Shown piece by piece: positions 44,181-50,992 of a stretch of 64,000 nt of DNA. Each line of letters opens with the position of its first letter. Positions within the stretch are counted from its first letter, which is position 1. The notes under the pieces were generated by a model that did no database searches, had not been told where the DNA came from, and was given only the letters and a program-made list of their open reading frames with translations. Source of the stretch: UBA1723 sp045629285 (GTDB lineage Bacteria; Bacteroidota; Bacteroidia; Bacteroidales; Paludibacteraceae); contig JAZQQY010000014.1 in assembly GCA_045629285.1 (NCBI GenBank), forward strand, positions 56,817 through 120,816, written 5' to 3'. Position numbers and translations under genes: made by a program.

Positions 44181-44202
44181 AAACATAGAATAGTTTGACA
44201 TA

Positions 44203-44238
44203 AAAGGCAGAGACCAGATGGTTTCTGCCTTTTTCTTT
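44203..44238 (+). terminator. Terminator of leuS
   Basis: A 13-bp stem (44203-44215, 44220-44232, one G-T pair) with a 4-nt loop and a T-rich tail. Confidence 0.9.
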
Positions 44239-44316
44239 TGCAGTCCCCCATAATTGCGAAAAATTTGGATTTGTCGTCACAATACCCTATTTTAGACATA
44301 AAAAATAATTATAGCC

Positions 44317-44952
44317 ATGAGAAGAAACATATTATTTACCATACTATTTGCCGTTTTCAACTGTACAATTGCAGTAGCCGGGCAAACCGACATAAAGGCT
44401 ATGACCAAAGAACAAGCTGAAGTCGCAGCATCTCAAGAACATCTAAGAAAAATTCTGGCAATTGAAAAATTTGAGACAACAGAAATGTGTCGTGATCACA
44501 AACAGGACGCATTGATGTGTGCCAAATATGTTCTCAACACTCCATGTGAATCCGATGAAGCAAGTGATTTAATGTGGGTATACTGTGCAAGATACATCCT
44601 GCTTTGGGATGAAATGTCAGATGAAATCCTTGTATCATTTCCCAAAGACAGTCAGGAATGGATGAATTGCACTGAAATGATGTCCGTATTTTTAGCGGCA
44701 TGTACTAAGACTGCAATCGAAGACAATATTGGTCAAAACTATACAAAGGAGATGCACGTGAAGTCGGTTTCAATGGTTGTAGATTATTATATACGACATA
44801 AGAAATTGATGGACAAATTAAGCAAGCCCAAAATGAGAAAGATGGTGAAGATGCGAAAAAGAGGCAAACTAGAATCTTTTCTTTCTGATCAATACGACAA
44901 AGACTACGCAAAATCATCTACTGCTAAAGAGAAATTTTTCATTCCAGAATAA
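44317..44952 (+). CDS. Exported protein of unknown function, Cys-containing
   Basis: I do not recognise this 211-residue protein. A signal peptide (1-21, ending AVAG) is followed by a mostly helical chain. Cysteines lie in EMCRDHKQDALMCAKY (two), NTPCESDE, MWVYCARY, WMNCTEMM and FLAACTK, enough for disulfides or metal binding in the periplasm. The C-terminal third is Lys-rich (KPKMRKMVKMRKRGK). It has its own terminator and no operon partner. It is not a lipoprotein and has no T9SS sorting domain. Confidence 0.65.
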   Translation: MRRNILFTILFAVFNCTIAVAGQTDIKAMTKEQAEVAASQEHLRKILAIEKFETTEMCRDHKQDALMCAKYVLNTPCESDEASDLMWVYCARYILLWDEMSDEILVSFPKDSQEWMNCTEMMSVFLAACTKTAIEDNIGQNYTKEMHVKSVSMVVDYYIRHKKLMDKLSKPKMRKMVKMRKRGKLESFLSDQYDKDYAKSSTAKEKFFIPE

Positions 44953-44959
44953 CAAATTA

Positions 44960-44988
44960 ACAGACGCTTGATCGGGCGTCTGTTTTTT
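44960..44988 (+). terminator. Terminator of the 44317 gene, ACAGACGC/GCGTCTGT stem
   Basis: An 8-bp perfect stem (44960-44967, 44976-44983) followed by T6. The arms also carry AGACG/CGTCT. Confidence 0.85.
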
Positions 44989-45117
44989 ATTTACATTACT
45001 CATTCTTCTAATTGCCCCAAAAGTGGTCATTCAAAGAATAATATTCTACTAAAGCACCATATCAATTCATTAAATTCTATTCTAGACTTTTTTCTTTTGC
45101 ATATTTTCTTTTGACAG

Positions 45118-45125
45118 TAAATTTG
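45118..45125 (+). promoter_or_regulatory. -7 element of metY
   Basis: TAAATTTG followed by CAA, 35 nt before the ATG. TTTG at 45096-45099 could serve as -33. Confidence 0.6.
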
Positions 45126-45160
45126 CAAATTGAATTAAACTATTAAACAAAGTTGATATT

Positions 45161-46441
45161 ATGAGCAGAAAAACTGATACAATATGCGTGCAGGGTGGAT
45201 ATCAGCCAAAGAACGGTGAGAGCCGTCAGATGCCACTAATCCAGAGCACAACATTCAAATACGAGTCGTCGGATGCCATGGGTAAGCTATTTGACCTTGA
45301 AGCTTCCGGGTATTTCTACACTCGTTTGCAGAACCCTACAAACGACATGGTAGCAGCAAGAATTGCTGAGCTTGAAGGTGGTATTGCAGGCATGTTGACA
45401 TCATCTGGTCAGGCAGCAAACTTCTTCGCTATCTTCAATATCTGTGAGACAGGCGGACACGTTATTGCATTCAACAATATCTACGGTGGAACATTCAACT
45501 TGATCGGTGTAACTCTACCTAAGATGGGTATCGAGGTAACATTCGTTAGCGAGGACATGTCAGACGAAGAAATCAACGCTGCATTCAAGCCAAACACTAA
45601 GTTGGTTTTCGGAGAGACTATCTCTAACCCTGGTGTCCGCATCTTCGACATCGAGCGTTACGCTAAGATCGCACACGCACACGGTGTTCCATTGATCGTG
45701 GACAACACATTCCCTACTCCTGTATTCTGTCGTCCAATCGAGTTCGGTGCAGATATCGTGACTCACTCAACAACTAAGTACATGGACGGACACGGTGTAG
45801 CTGTAGGTGGAGCTATCGTTGACAGCGGAAACTTCGATTGGGACAAGTACGCAGACAAGTACCCTGGCCTTTGCGCTCCAGACCCTTCATACCACGGTTT
45901 GACATACACTAAGGCATTCGGCAAGGGTGCATACATCACAAAGGCAACAGTTCAGTTGATGAGAGACCTTGGTTCAATCCAGGCTCCACAGAACGCATTC
46001 TATCTAAATCTTGGTTTGCAGTCGCTACACTGCCGTATGAAGCAGCACCACGAGAACGCATTGAAGATTGCCAAGTTCTTGCAGTCAAACGATCAGGTTG
46101 CATGGATCAACTACTCAGAGCTTGACAACGATCCAGATCACGCATTGCAGCAGAAGTACTGTCCAAAGGGCACTTGCGGTGTAATGGCATTCGGATTGAA
46201 GGGTGGACGTGAATTCTCTATCAAGTTCATGGACAACTTGAAGCTAATCGGTATCGCTACACACGTTGCAGACTGTCACTCATGTGTGCTTCACCCAGCA
46301 TCACACACTCACCGTCAGTTGACAGAGGAGCAGCTTATCGAGGCTGGCGTATCTCCAGATTTGATCCGTCTTTCAGTAGGTATCGAAGATGCAGATGATC
46401 TAATCGAGGACATCAAGCAGGCTTTGGCAAAGGCTAAATAA
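45161..46441 (+). CDS. metY: O-acetylhomoserine sulfhydrylase
   Basis: This 426-residue cytosolic PLP enzyme of the Cys/Met metabolism family makes homocysteine (or cysteine-type products) from O-acetylhomoserine and sulfide. Its motifs are RLQNPTNDMVAARIAELEGG near 55, LTSSGQAANF near 85, PLIVDNTFPTP near 180 and the PLP-lysine motif THSTTKYMDGHGVAVGG near 207. C-terminal LHPASHTHRQLTEEQL and GVSPDLIRLSVGIED complete the fold. The length and the QALAKAK end fit MetY rather than the shorter MetB/MetC. No SAM riboswitch could be seen upstream. Confidence 0.93.
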   Translation: MSRKTDTICVQGGYQPKNGESRQMPLIQSTTFKYESSDAMGKLFDLEASGYFYTRLQNPTNDMVAARIAELEGGIAGMLTSSGQAANFFAIFNICETGGHVIAFNNIYGGTFNLIGVTLPKMGIEVTFVSEDMSDEEINAAFKPNTKLVFGETISNPGVRIFDIERYAKIAHAHGVPLIVDNTFPTPVFCRPIEFGADIVTHSTTKYMDGHGVAVGGAIVDSGNFDWDKYADKYPGLCAPDPSYHGLTYTKAFGKGAYITKATVQLMRDLGSIQAPQNAFYLNLGLQSLHCRMKQHHENALKIAKFLQSNDQVAWINYSELDNDPDHALQQKYCPKGTCGVMAFGLKGGREFSIKFMDNLKLIGIATHVADCHSCVLHPASHTHRQLTEEQLIEAGVSPDLIRLSVGIEDADDLIEDIKQALAKAK

Positions 46442-46490
46442 ATTCGGCGAAAAAGAGTTTAGATATATAATTAACCCAAATGAAAAAAAT

Positions 46491-46520
46491 AGGAACGTCC
46501 TTGATGGATGTTCCTGTTTT
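46491..46520 (+). terminator. Terminator of metY
   Basis: A 10-bp stem (46491-46500, 46506-46515, one G-T pair) followed by GTTTTATT. Confidence 0.8.
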
Positions 46521-46523
46521 ATT

Positions 46524-46549
46524 GTAGAGACGTCACATCAGCGCGTCTA
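46524..46549. repeat. Degenerate GAGACG-family palindrome
   Basis: GTAGAGACG and CGTCTA flank an unpaired centre; the right arm has lost two bases. It lies between the convergent metY and pgeF genes. Confidence 0.55.
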
Positions 46550-46570
46550 TTACGTATATCTAACATGAAA

Positions 46571-47236
46571 TCAACGCAACACAATAAACGTCCCCAATCT
46601 CTCCAAGCATTTATCGCGTCGCCAAGAAGGCCAGTCAGACGATTCAGCCGTGCAGATATCAGATAAAGTAATCTTATTGCTGTCGACACCAGTCAACTGC
46701 AACTGATCTATGCAAGCTTTAGCTATATCAATAAGCGGTTTTTGATTCACGCTATACCCCACTATATATTTTTCTCCAAATTCCGCAGCGCAAGCCTCAT
46801 CTACCTCATAGCATTTTCCGCAAATACGAGGCCCGATAGCAGCAATAATGTCGGAAGGAGAGGTTCCAAACTCCGACTGCATCATCTCAACCGTTTTCCG
46901 AACGATTTGTTTCTGCGTCCCCACTCTGCCTGCATGAATATCAGCGATCACATGTCGACATGGATCATAAAGGACAACAGGCACACAATCGGCTGTACGG
47001 ATCAAAAGAGGAAGATTCTTACAATTAGTAATTAGTGCGTCGCAATCCGAAATTTCAGTTCCACGCATCGAATCATCCACAATTTTCACGATGTCGCTAT
47101 GTATTTGTTTGCAAGAAACGACATCGTCCGGGTTGAAGAAAAAATGGGAATTTCCAACGAAACGGCAATCAACATTAGTAGAAAATGCCGAAATTTCACC
47201 ATTTTTCTCAATCAAATATGTTTTTTTAGTATCCAT
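46571..47236 (-). CDS. pgeF: Peptidoglycan editing factor/purine nucleoside phosphorylase (YfiH/LACC1 family)
   Basis: This 221-residue cytosolic protein belongs to the YfiH/YlmD/LACC1 family. Members act as multi-purpose purine nucleoside enzymes and, in E. coli, prevent misincorporation of serine into peptidoglycan. Zinc-site residues lie in CKQIHSD near 45, RTADCVPVVL near 82 and DIHAGRVGT near 100. ICGKCYEVDE and a final SWRRDKCLERLG follow. The usual HAGWRG reads HAGRVG here. I use the ATG at 47236; the frame's GTG two codons earlier sits in the -7 element at 47242-47249. The leader is therefore very short. Confidence 0.88.
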   Translation of the reverse strand: MDTKKTYLIEKNGEISAFSTNVDCRFVGNSHFFFNPDDVVSCKQIHSDIVKIVDDSMRGTEISDCDALITNCKNLPLLIRTADCVPVVLYDPCRHVIADIHAGRVGTQKQIVRKTVEMMQSEFGTSPSDIIAAIGPRICGKCYEVDEACAAEFGEKYIVGYSVNQKPLIDIAKACIDQLQLTGVDSNKITLSDICTAESSDWPSWRRDKCLERLGTFIVLR

Positions 47237-47241
47237 AGACA

Positions 47242-47249
47242 CAAAATTA
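47242..47249 (-). promoter_or_regulatory. -7 element of pgeF
   Basis: The minus strand reads TAATTTTG, ending only 6 nt from the ATG, which implies a nearly leaderless mRNA. Confidence 0.5.
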
Positions 47250-47314
47250 GCAATAAAAAATACCTGTTAACAACAAAAAAAAGAAAAATAAGTACGAAAG
47301 CAAATAATATTTTT

Positions 47315-47322
47315 TATATTTG
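47315..47322 (+). promoter_or_regulatory. -7 element of the small lipoprotein gene
   Basis: TATATTTG followed by CGG, 46 nt before the ATG at 47368. Confidence 0.65.
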
Positions 47323-47367
47323 CGGCATAATTTAGTTATGGAATTAATAAATTTAAAATACAAGATA

Positions 47368-47733
47368 ATGAAGAAGATTTTGTTCGTAAGTGCTGCTGCA
47401 TTGGCACTTTGTTTTGCATCTTGCAAGAAGGAGGCTGCTCCTGCACAGGTAGAGGCTCCAGTAGAGGCTGCTGCTGAGGCTGTTGCTGAAGAGGCTGCTC
47501 CAGTTGTAGAGAACGTTGAGAACGCTGTATTGAAGGGTCTTAACGAGTCATTGGACGCAATCAAGGCTGCTGCTGAGGCTGCATCTAAGGAGGACGTTGC
47601 TGGTATCGTAGCACAGATCACAGAGCTAAAGGCTACATACGAGTCAGCAAAGGCTAGCTTGAACGCTGACGAGCAGGCTGGTTTCGAGGCTGCAGTAAAC
47701 GCAGTTATTGATATTCTTAAGACTAAGAACTAA
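47368..47733 (+). CDS. Small Ala/Glu-rich lipoprotein
   Basis: This 121-residue lipoprotein has signal segment 1-17 with lipobox-like LCFASC (Cys about 18), followed by KKEAAPAQVEAPVEAA. The rest is helical, rich in Ala, Glu and Val, with a long amphipathic helix from about 45 to the end, so a coiled-coil periplasmic rod is plausible. The codon bias (GCT, GAG) suggests strong expression. The frame's upstream TTG is inside the promoter and not used. I know of no functional assignment. It is followed by an SH3b protein gene across an unusual double-stem region. Confidence 0.75.
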   Translation: MKKILFVSAAALALCFASCKKEAAPAQVEAPVEAAAEAVAEEAAPVVENVENAVLKGLNESLDAIKAAAEAASKEDVAGIVAQITELKATYESAKASLNADEQAGFEAAVNAVIDILKTKN

Positions 47734-47736
47734 TCT

Positions 47737-47790
47737 TAAGCAAGGAAAACAAAAGAACGCTATGGGAGCCTTGCTTACCGTAGCGTTCTT
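47737..47790 (+). ncRNA. Interleaved double stem (pseudoknot or alternative hairpins)
   Basis: Stem A pairs 47737-47745 with 47769-47777 (9 bp, perfect). Stem B pairs 47753-47762 with 47781-47790 (10 bp, perfect) and has a T tail. The 5' arm of B lies inside the loop of A and the 3' arm of A inside the loop of B, giving an H-type pseudoknot or two mutually exclusive hairpins. It could be a switchable terminator between the lipoprotein and SH3b genes. Pairing is seen; function is inferred. Confidence 0.45.
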
Positions 47791-47794
47791 TTTT
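47753..47794 (+). terminator. Terminator after the small lipoprotein gene
   Basis: A 10-bp stem AAGAACGCTA/TAGCGTTCTT with an 18-nt loop, followed by T4. Confidence 0.7.
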
Positions 47795-47822
47795 AATTAC
47801 TAACATTAAATCGATTAGAAAG

Positions 47823-48053
47823 ATGGCAATCTACATTGTTAACACACAGTCTTCTAACCTAAACGTTAGAAAGGAGCCTAATACATCTTGCGCTATCGTA
47901 GGTAAGTTGGCAAAGGGTACAGAGGTTGAAGTTTCAGAAGTAAAGGATGGTTGGGGTACAATCAGCTTCAATGGTGAAACTGCTTATGTTTCTGCAGACT
48001 ACATCAAGTTGAAGGAGATTTCTGATGATGCTCTAGACGCATTGAAGTTCTAA
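47823..48053 (+). CDS. Small cytosolic SH3b-domain protein
   Basis: This 76-residue protein is essentially one bacterial SH3 (SH3_3) domain. It has NLNVRKEPNTSCAIVGKLAK with the LNVRxxPN signature, VKDGWGTISFNGETAYVSAD, and a short acidic C-terminal helix. It lacks the signal peptide that most SH3b proteins have, so it would act in the cytosol unless carried out by another route. It follows the small lipoprotein gene, about 30 nt after that gene's terminator. The function is unknown. Confidence 0.8.
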   Translation: MAIYIVNTQSSNLNVRKEPNTSCAIVGKLAKGTEVEVSEVKDGWGTISFNGETAYVSADYIKLKEISDDALDALKF

Positions 48054-48076
48054 TTCAAATTAGATAAAAAACTTAT

Positions 48077-48110
48077 AATCGCTGACTACATTGTGGTCAG
48101 CGATTTTTTT
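48077..48110 (+). terminator. Terminator of the SH3b gene
   Basis: A stem of about 13 bp (48077 to 48105, one G-T pair, tight loop) followed by a run of T. Confidence 0.85.
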
Positions 48111-48237
48111 GTATCATGCATTAGGGAATTATGGAGTCAACAACACTCGTCAACTTGGACCTTGAACCCTGAAACCAAAAAAAGCACATTTTTTTGAAAT
48201 TTTTCCCGAAAAGATTTGCAGATATCAGAAAAAGCAG

Positions 48238-48245
48238 TACCTTTG
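48238..48245 (+). promoter_or_regulatory. Promoter of tRNA-Lys/tRNA-Ser
   Basis: TACCTTTG followed by CATC, with TTTG at 48215-48218 as -33, 19 nt upstream. Confidence 0.7.
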
Positions 48246-48289
48246 CATCGTTTTTAAGAAACGACCAAACAAAGTCAATTAAAGACAAT

Positions 48290-48362
48290 GGATCGGTAGC
48301 TCAGTTGGTAGAGCAACAGACTCTTAATCTGTGGGTCGTGGGTTCGACCCCCACCCGGTTCA
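48290..48362 (+). tRNA. tRNA-Lys (CTT)
   Basis: Acceptor GGATCGG/CCGGTTC has two G-T pairs. Anticodon stem ACAGA/TCTGT has loop CTCTTAA (CTT, codon AAG). The T-arm is GGTTCGACCC. CCA is not encoded. Confidence 0.94.
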
Positions 48363-48382
48363 CAAAACAAGACGAAAGTCTT

Positions 48383-48469
48383 GGAGAGATGTCAGAGTGG
48401 TCGAATGAGCCGGTCTTGAAAACCGGTGTACTCGTAAGGGTACCGGGGGTTCGAATCCCTCTCTCTCCG
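48383..48469 (+). tRNA. tRNA-Ser (TGA)
   Basis: This is an 87-nt class II tRNA with acceptor GGAGAGA/TCTCTCC, anticodon stem CCGGT/ACCGG with loop CTTGAAA (TGA, codon TCA) and a long variable arm around TACTCGTAAGGGTA. CCA is not encoded. Confidence 0.95.
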
Positions 48470-48474
48470 CTGAA

Positions 48475-48501
48475 GCTTGCTAGAAATAGCGAGCCTTTTT
48501 T
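48475..48501 (+). terminator. Terminator of the tRNA-Lys/Ser unit
   Basis: GCTTGCTA and TAGCGAGC arms around GAAA, then T6. A near-copy of the hairpin core recurs at 49245-49261. Confidence 0.8.
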
Positions 48502-48607
48502 GTTTTTAGACCATGCCTTAACAATCCACCCAAACTATTATTTTTCCGAAAAGTTATATATTTGCCTTGTCACAGACATCATGCTTGCCAAATAGCGACA
48601 TTTTTAG

Positions 48608-48615
48608 TAACTTTG
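48608..48615 (+). promoter_or_regulatory. -7 element of rubrerythrin gene
   Basis: TAACTTTG; a second candidate TATATTTG lies at 48557-48564. Two promoters are possible. Confidence 0.55.
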
Positions 48616-48680
48616 ACCATTCCGTTACACAAGGAAACAATCTTTGAAATAAACAGAATAAAACATAAAACAAAAAGACG

Positions 48681-49217
48681 ATGAGCAAGTACAAAGGCAC
48701 ACAGACAGAGAAGAACCTAGAGGCAGCATTCGCAGGCGAGTCTCAGGCGCGCAACAAGTACACTTACTTTGCATCAAAGGCAAAGAAGGAGGGTTATGAG
48801 CAGATTGCTGCTATCTTCCAGCACACAGCTGACAACGAGAAGGAGCACGCAAAAATGTGGTTCAAGGAGCTAGAAGGTATCGGTTCGACAGCTGAGAACC
48901 TAGCACATGCAGCAGCCGGAGAGAACTACGAATGGACTGACATGTACGAGGGATTCGCAAATACAGCAGAGAAGGAAGGATTCCCTGAGTTGGCAGCTAA
49001 GTTCCGTTTGGTAGGTGCTATAGAGAAACGTCACGAGGAGAGATACCGTGCTTTGCTTCGCAACATTGAGGCTCAGGAGGTATTCAAGAAGAGCGAGGTT
49101 AAGGTTTGGGAGTGCCGCAACTGTGGTCACATCGTAGTTGGCACACAGGCTCCAGATCTATGCCCTACCTGCAACCACCCACAAGCATACTTCGAAGTCC
49201 ACGTCGACAATTTCTAA
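48681..49217 (+). CDS. rbr: Rubrerythrin
   Basis: This 178-residue cytosolic non-heme iron peroxidase protects anaerobes by reducing hydrogen peroxide. The ferritin-like di-iron domain has Glu/His ligands in LEAAFAGESQARNKYTYFA near 20, ADNEKEHAKMW near 50, and EGFPELAAKFRLVGAIEKRHEERY near 100. The C-terminal rubredoxin-like domain has CRNCGHIV and CPTCNHPQAYF for the Fe(Cys)4 centre. The length is slightly below the classical 191. Codon bias suggests abundant expression. Confidence 0.96.
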   Translation: MSKYKGTQTEKNLEAAFAGESQARNKYTYFASKAKKEGYEQIAAIFQHTADNEKEHAKMWFKELEGIGSTAENLAHAAAGENYEWTDMYEGFANTAEKEGFPELAAKFRLVGAIEKRHEERYRALLRNIEAQEVFKKSEVKVWECRNCGHIVVGTQAPDLCPTCNHPQAYFEVHVDNF

Positions 49218-49268
49218 TCAGAATTGATTTAAGAGATAATGAAGGCTCGCTAGAAATAGCGGACAAGA

Positions 49269-49310
49269 AAGGCTGTATCAAGATGATTTGATACAGCCTT
49301 TTATTTTTTG
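49269..49310. terminator. Bidirectional terminator between rubrerythrin and DUF4476 genes
   Basis: A 13-bp perfect stem (49269-49281, 49288-49300) is followed by TTATTTTTT on the plus side, between convergent genes. Confidence 0.88.
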
Positions 49311-49345
49311 ATTGACCACAAATTATTTATGGTCTACAGATGTTT

Positions 49346-49756
49346 CTATTTTATACCTAAATCTTTACACATCTTATCTGCGCTACTGCGGAAAGAGAAT
49401 GTATCTTTCAACTTGAAATAGAAATCTTTATCAGCACAATAATCATAAGCAAAGATCAAGAATTCAGCACGTTTATCGTCAAACGAAAACATTCTTGCTA
49501 TCATATCCAATCCATTGACTGTGATCGGACGTAGCTTAACGATCAACTTAGCAGCCTCCATTTTATCACTGTCAAAATTACATTTCTTAAGATAACTCGT
49601 AATTTCGGCCATGTCTTCTAGTGAATAAGCTGGCACAACATAAGTTGGTTCACGATGATGAGGAGTTTTTCTGTGTTGGTGGCTAGCTTCAACAGTATCT
49701 GCCATAATAGTCAATGTTGATAGAGACAACATTAACGAAAAAATCATCTTTTTCAT
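49346..49756 (-). CDS. Exported DUF4476-domain protein
   Basis: This 136-residue secreted or periplasmic protein has a signal peptide (1-19, ending TIMADT) and a His-rich linker (SHQHRKTPHHREP). A helical C-terminal domain follows with FDSDKMEAAKLIV, a MIARMFSFDDKRAEFLIFAY block and FKLKDTFSFRSSADKM. This is the DUF4476 pattern: helical repeats, a central FSFD.KR motif and a final F.F.S. The function is unknown. It is monocistronic. Confidence 0.75.
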   Translation of the reverse strand: MKKMIFSLMLSLSTLTIMADTVEASHQHRKTPHHREPTYVVPAYSLEDMAEITSYLKKCNFDSDKMEAAKLIVKLRPITVNGLDMIARMFSFDDKRAEFLIFAYDYCADKDFYFKLKDTFSFRSSADKMCKDLGIK

Positions 49757-49968
49757 ACACTTTCTATTTTAAGAAACTCCAGAATTAAAAAATTCAATCG
49801 GAATCGGACATTAAACATTAGTAACGATATTTCAAAGATAGCTACTATCGGCATCTAAAACAAGAAAAAACATAAAACTTCACAATACTAAAATTGCAAA
49901 TCATATTGCATTTCTCGTTCCTCCCCAAATACCCAAATCTAGGTATCTCACAATCTGTCCAAAACCAT

Positions 49969-49976
49969 TATCTTTG
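49969..49976 (+). promoter_or_regulatory. -7 element of the hemerythrin-LuxR gene
   Basis: TATCTTTG followed by CATC. The implied transcript begins near 49983, just before a GTG at 49991 and 29 nt before the ATG at 50012. Confidence 0.65.
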
Positions 49977-50011
49977 CATCGTCAATTTCAGTGGATAAAA
50001 TTCAGTGGATT

Positions 50012-50992
50012 ATGAAGGCTTTGAAGATGTACGAGGCTGGCGACAAGATGATCAGCCTAATACGCGACAACTATAATATCCTCCAATCGTTGAACTCGTT
50101 TGGAATCTCACTCGGTTTTGGAGACAAGACCGTCGACGAGACTTGCCGTGCAAACAATGTGGACACCACAACATTCCTTGCTGTGGTGAACCTTACCATT
50201 AACGGCACTAACGAATACGACTTGGGAAAATTGTCAGTCTCAACTCTACTCCACTATCTAAGCGCAGGTCACCGTTACTATCTCGACTATCAGCTTCCTT
50301 TTGTACGACGTGAGCTTGAGGATGCCGTCGGCGATAGCAGTGACCTTAGCCACAACCACAACGACAACATCGACAGATTGATTCTGCAGCTTTACGATCA
50401 GTACTCCCGTGAGATTCACAAGCACATGAACTACGAGGAGAAGACGCTATTCCCTTATATCGAAAAGTTGCTTCAAGGAGAAGCATCGGCAACATATAGC
50501 ATCGACACTTTTGCCAAACATCATACAGAAGCAGATAAAAGTTTGAAGGAGTTGAAAAACCTTATCATCAAATACCTTCCAGACGATATCACAAACAGTA
50601 ACCGTCTGACTTCTGCTTTGTACTTCATCTACAACAATGAGGAGTGGCTTGCCAATCACCAGGAGGTTGAGGATAAAATCTTCGTGCCGCTAATCCGCAA
50701 TATTGAAAATGATTTGAAATCCGAGCGTATAAACAGTGCTATTTCAGCTTTTGCCAACGCCGACGGGGAAACTTCCGGCGAAACGATTTCAGAGCGTGAA
50801 AAGGACGTTATTGTGGCCGTAGTGCAGGGTATGAGCAATAAGGAGATTGCCGACCATCTTTGCATCTCCGTTAACACTGCGATTACACACAGAAAAAACA
50901 TTGCCAGAAAACTTCAGATTCATAGTCCAGCCGGACTTACTATTTACGCTATCGTAAATGGATTGGTAGATATTGATGCATTGAAGAAATAG
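50012..50992 (+). CDS. Hemerythrin-domain transcriptional regulator with LuxR-type HTH
   Basis: This 326-residue fusion protein has an N-terminal ScdA/RIC-type DUF542 stretch (FGDKTVDETCRANNVD near 35). A hemerythrin HHE four-helix domain follows, with di-iron ligands in HYLSAGHRYYLDYQ, EIHKHMNYEEKTLFPY, FAKHHTEADKS and NHQEVEDKIFVP (about 75-235). A C-terminal LuxR/GerE HTH (about 260-326) has SEREKDVIVAVVQGMSNKEI and the recognition helix SVNTAITHRKNIARKL. The layout suggests a one-component sensor of oxygen, nitric oxide or iron state. An in-frame GTG at 49991 would add seven residues. Its 3' end overlaps the ribF 3' end by 49 nt. Confidence 0.82.
   Translation: MKALKMYEAGDKMISLIRDNYNILQSLNSFGISLGFGDKTVDETCRANNVDTTTFLAVVNLTINGTNEYDLGKLSVSTLLHYLSAGHRYYLDYQLPFVRRELEDAVGDSSDLSHNHNDNIDRLILQLYDQYSREIHKHMNYEEKTLFPYIEKLLQGEASATYSIDTFAKHHTEADKSLKELKNLIIKYLPDDITNSNRLTSALYFIYNNEEWLANHQEVEDKIFVPLIRNIENDLKSERINSAISAFANADGETSGETISEREKDVIVAVVQGMSNKEIADHLCISVNTAITHRKNIARKLQIHSPAGLTIYAIVNGLVDIDALKK

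Noticed and set aside
45001..45160. SAM riboswitch in front of metY
   Set aside because: No four-way junction or conserved SAM aptamer bases, and the -7 element lies only 35 nt before the ATG.
48194..48595. A 133-residue plus-strand frame
   Set aside because: It spans tRNA-Lys, tRNA-Ser and their promoter, so it is a chance reading frame.
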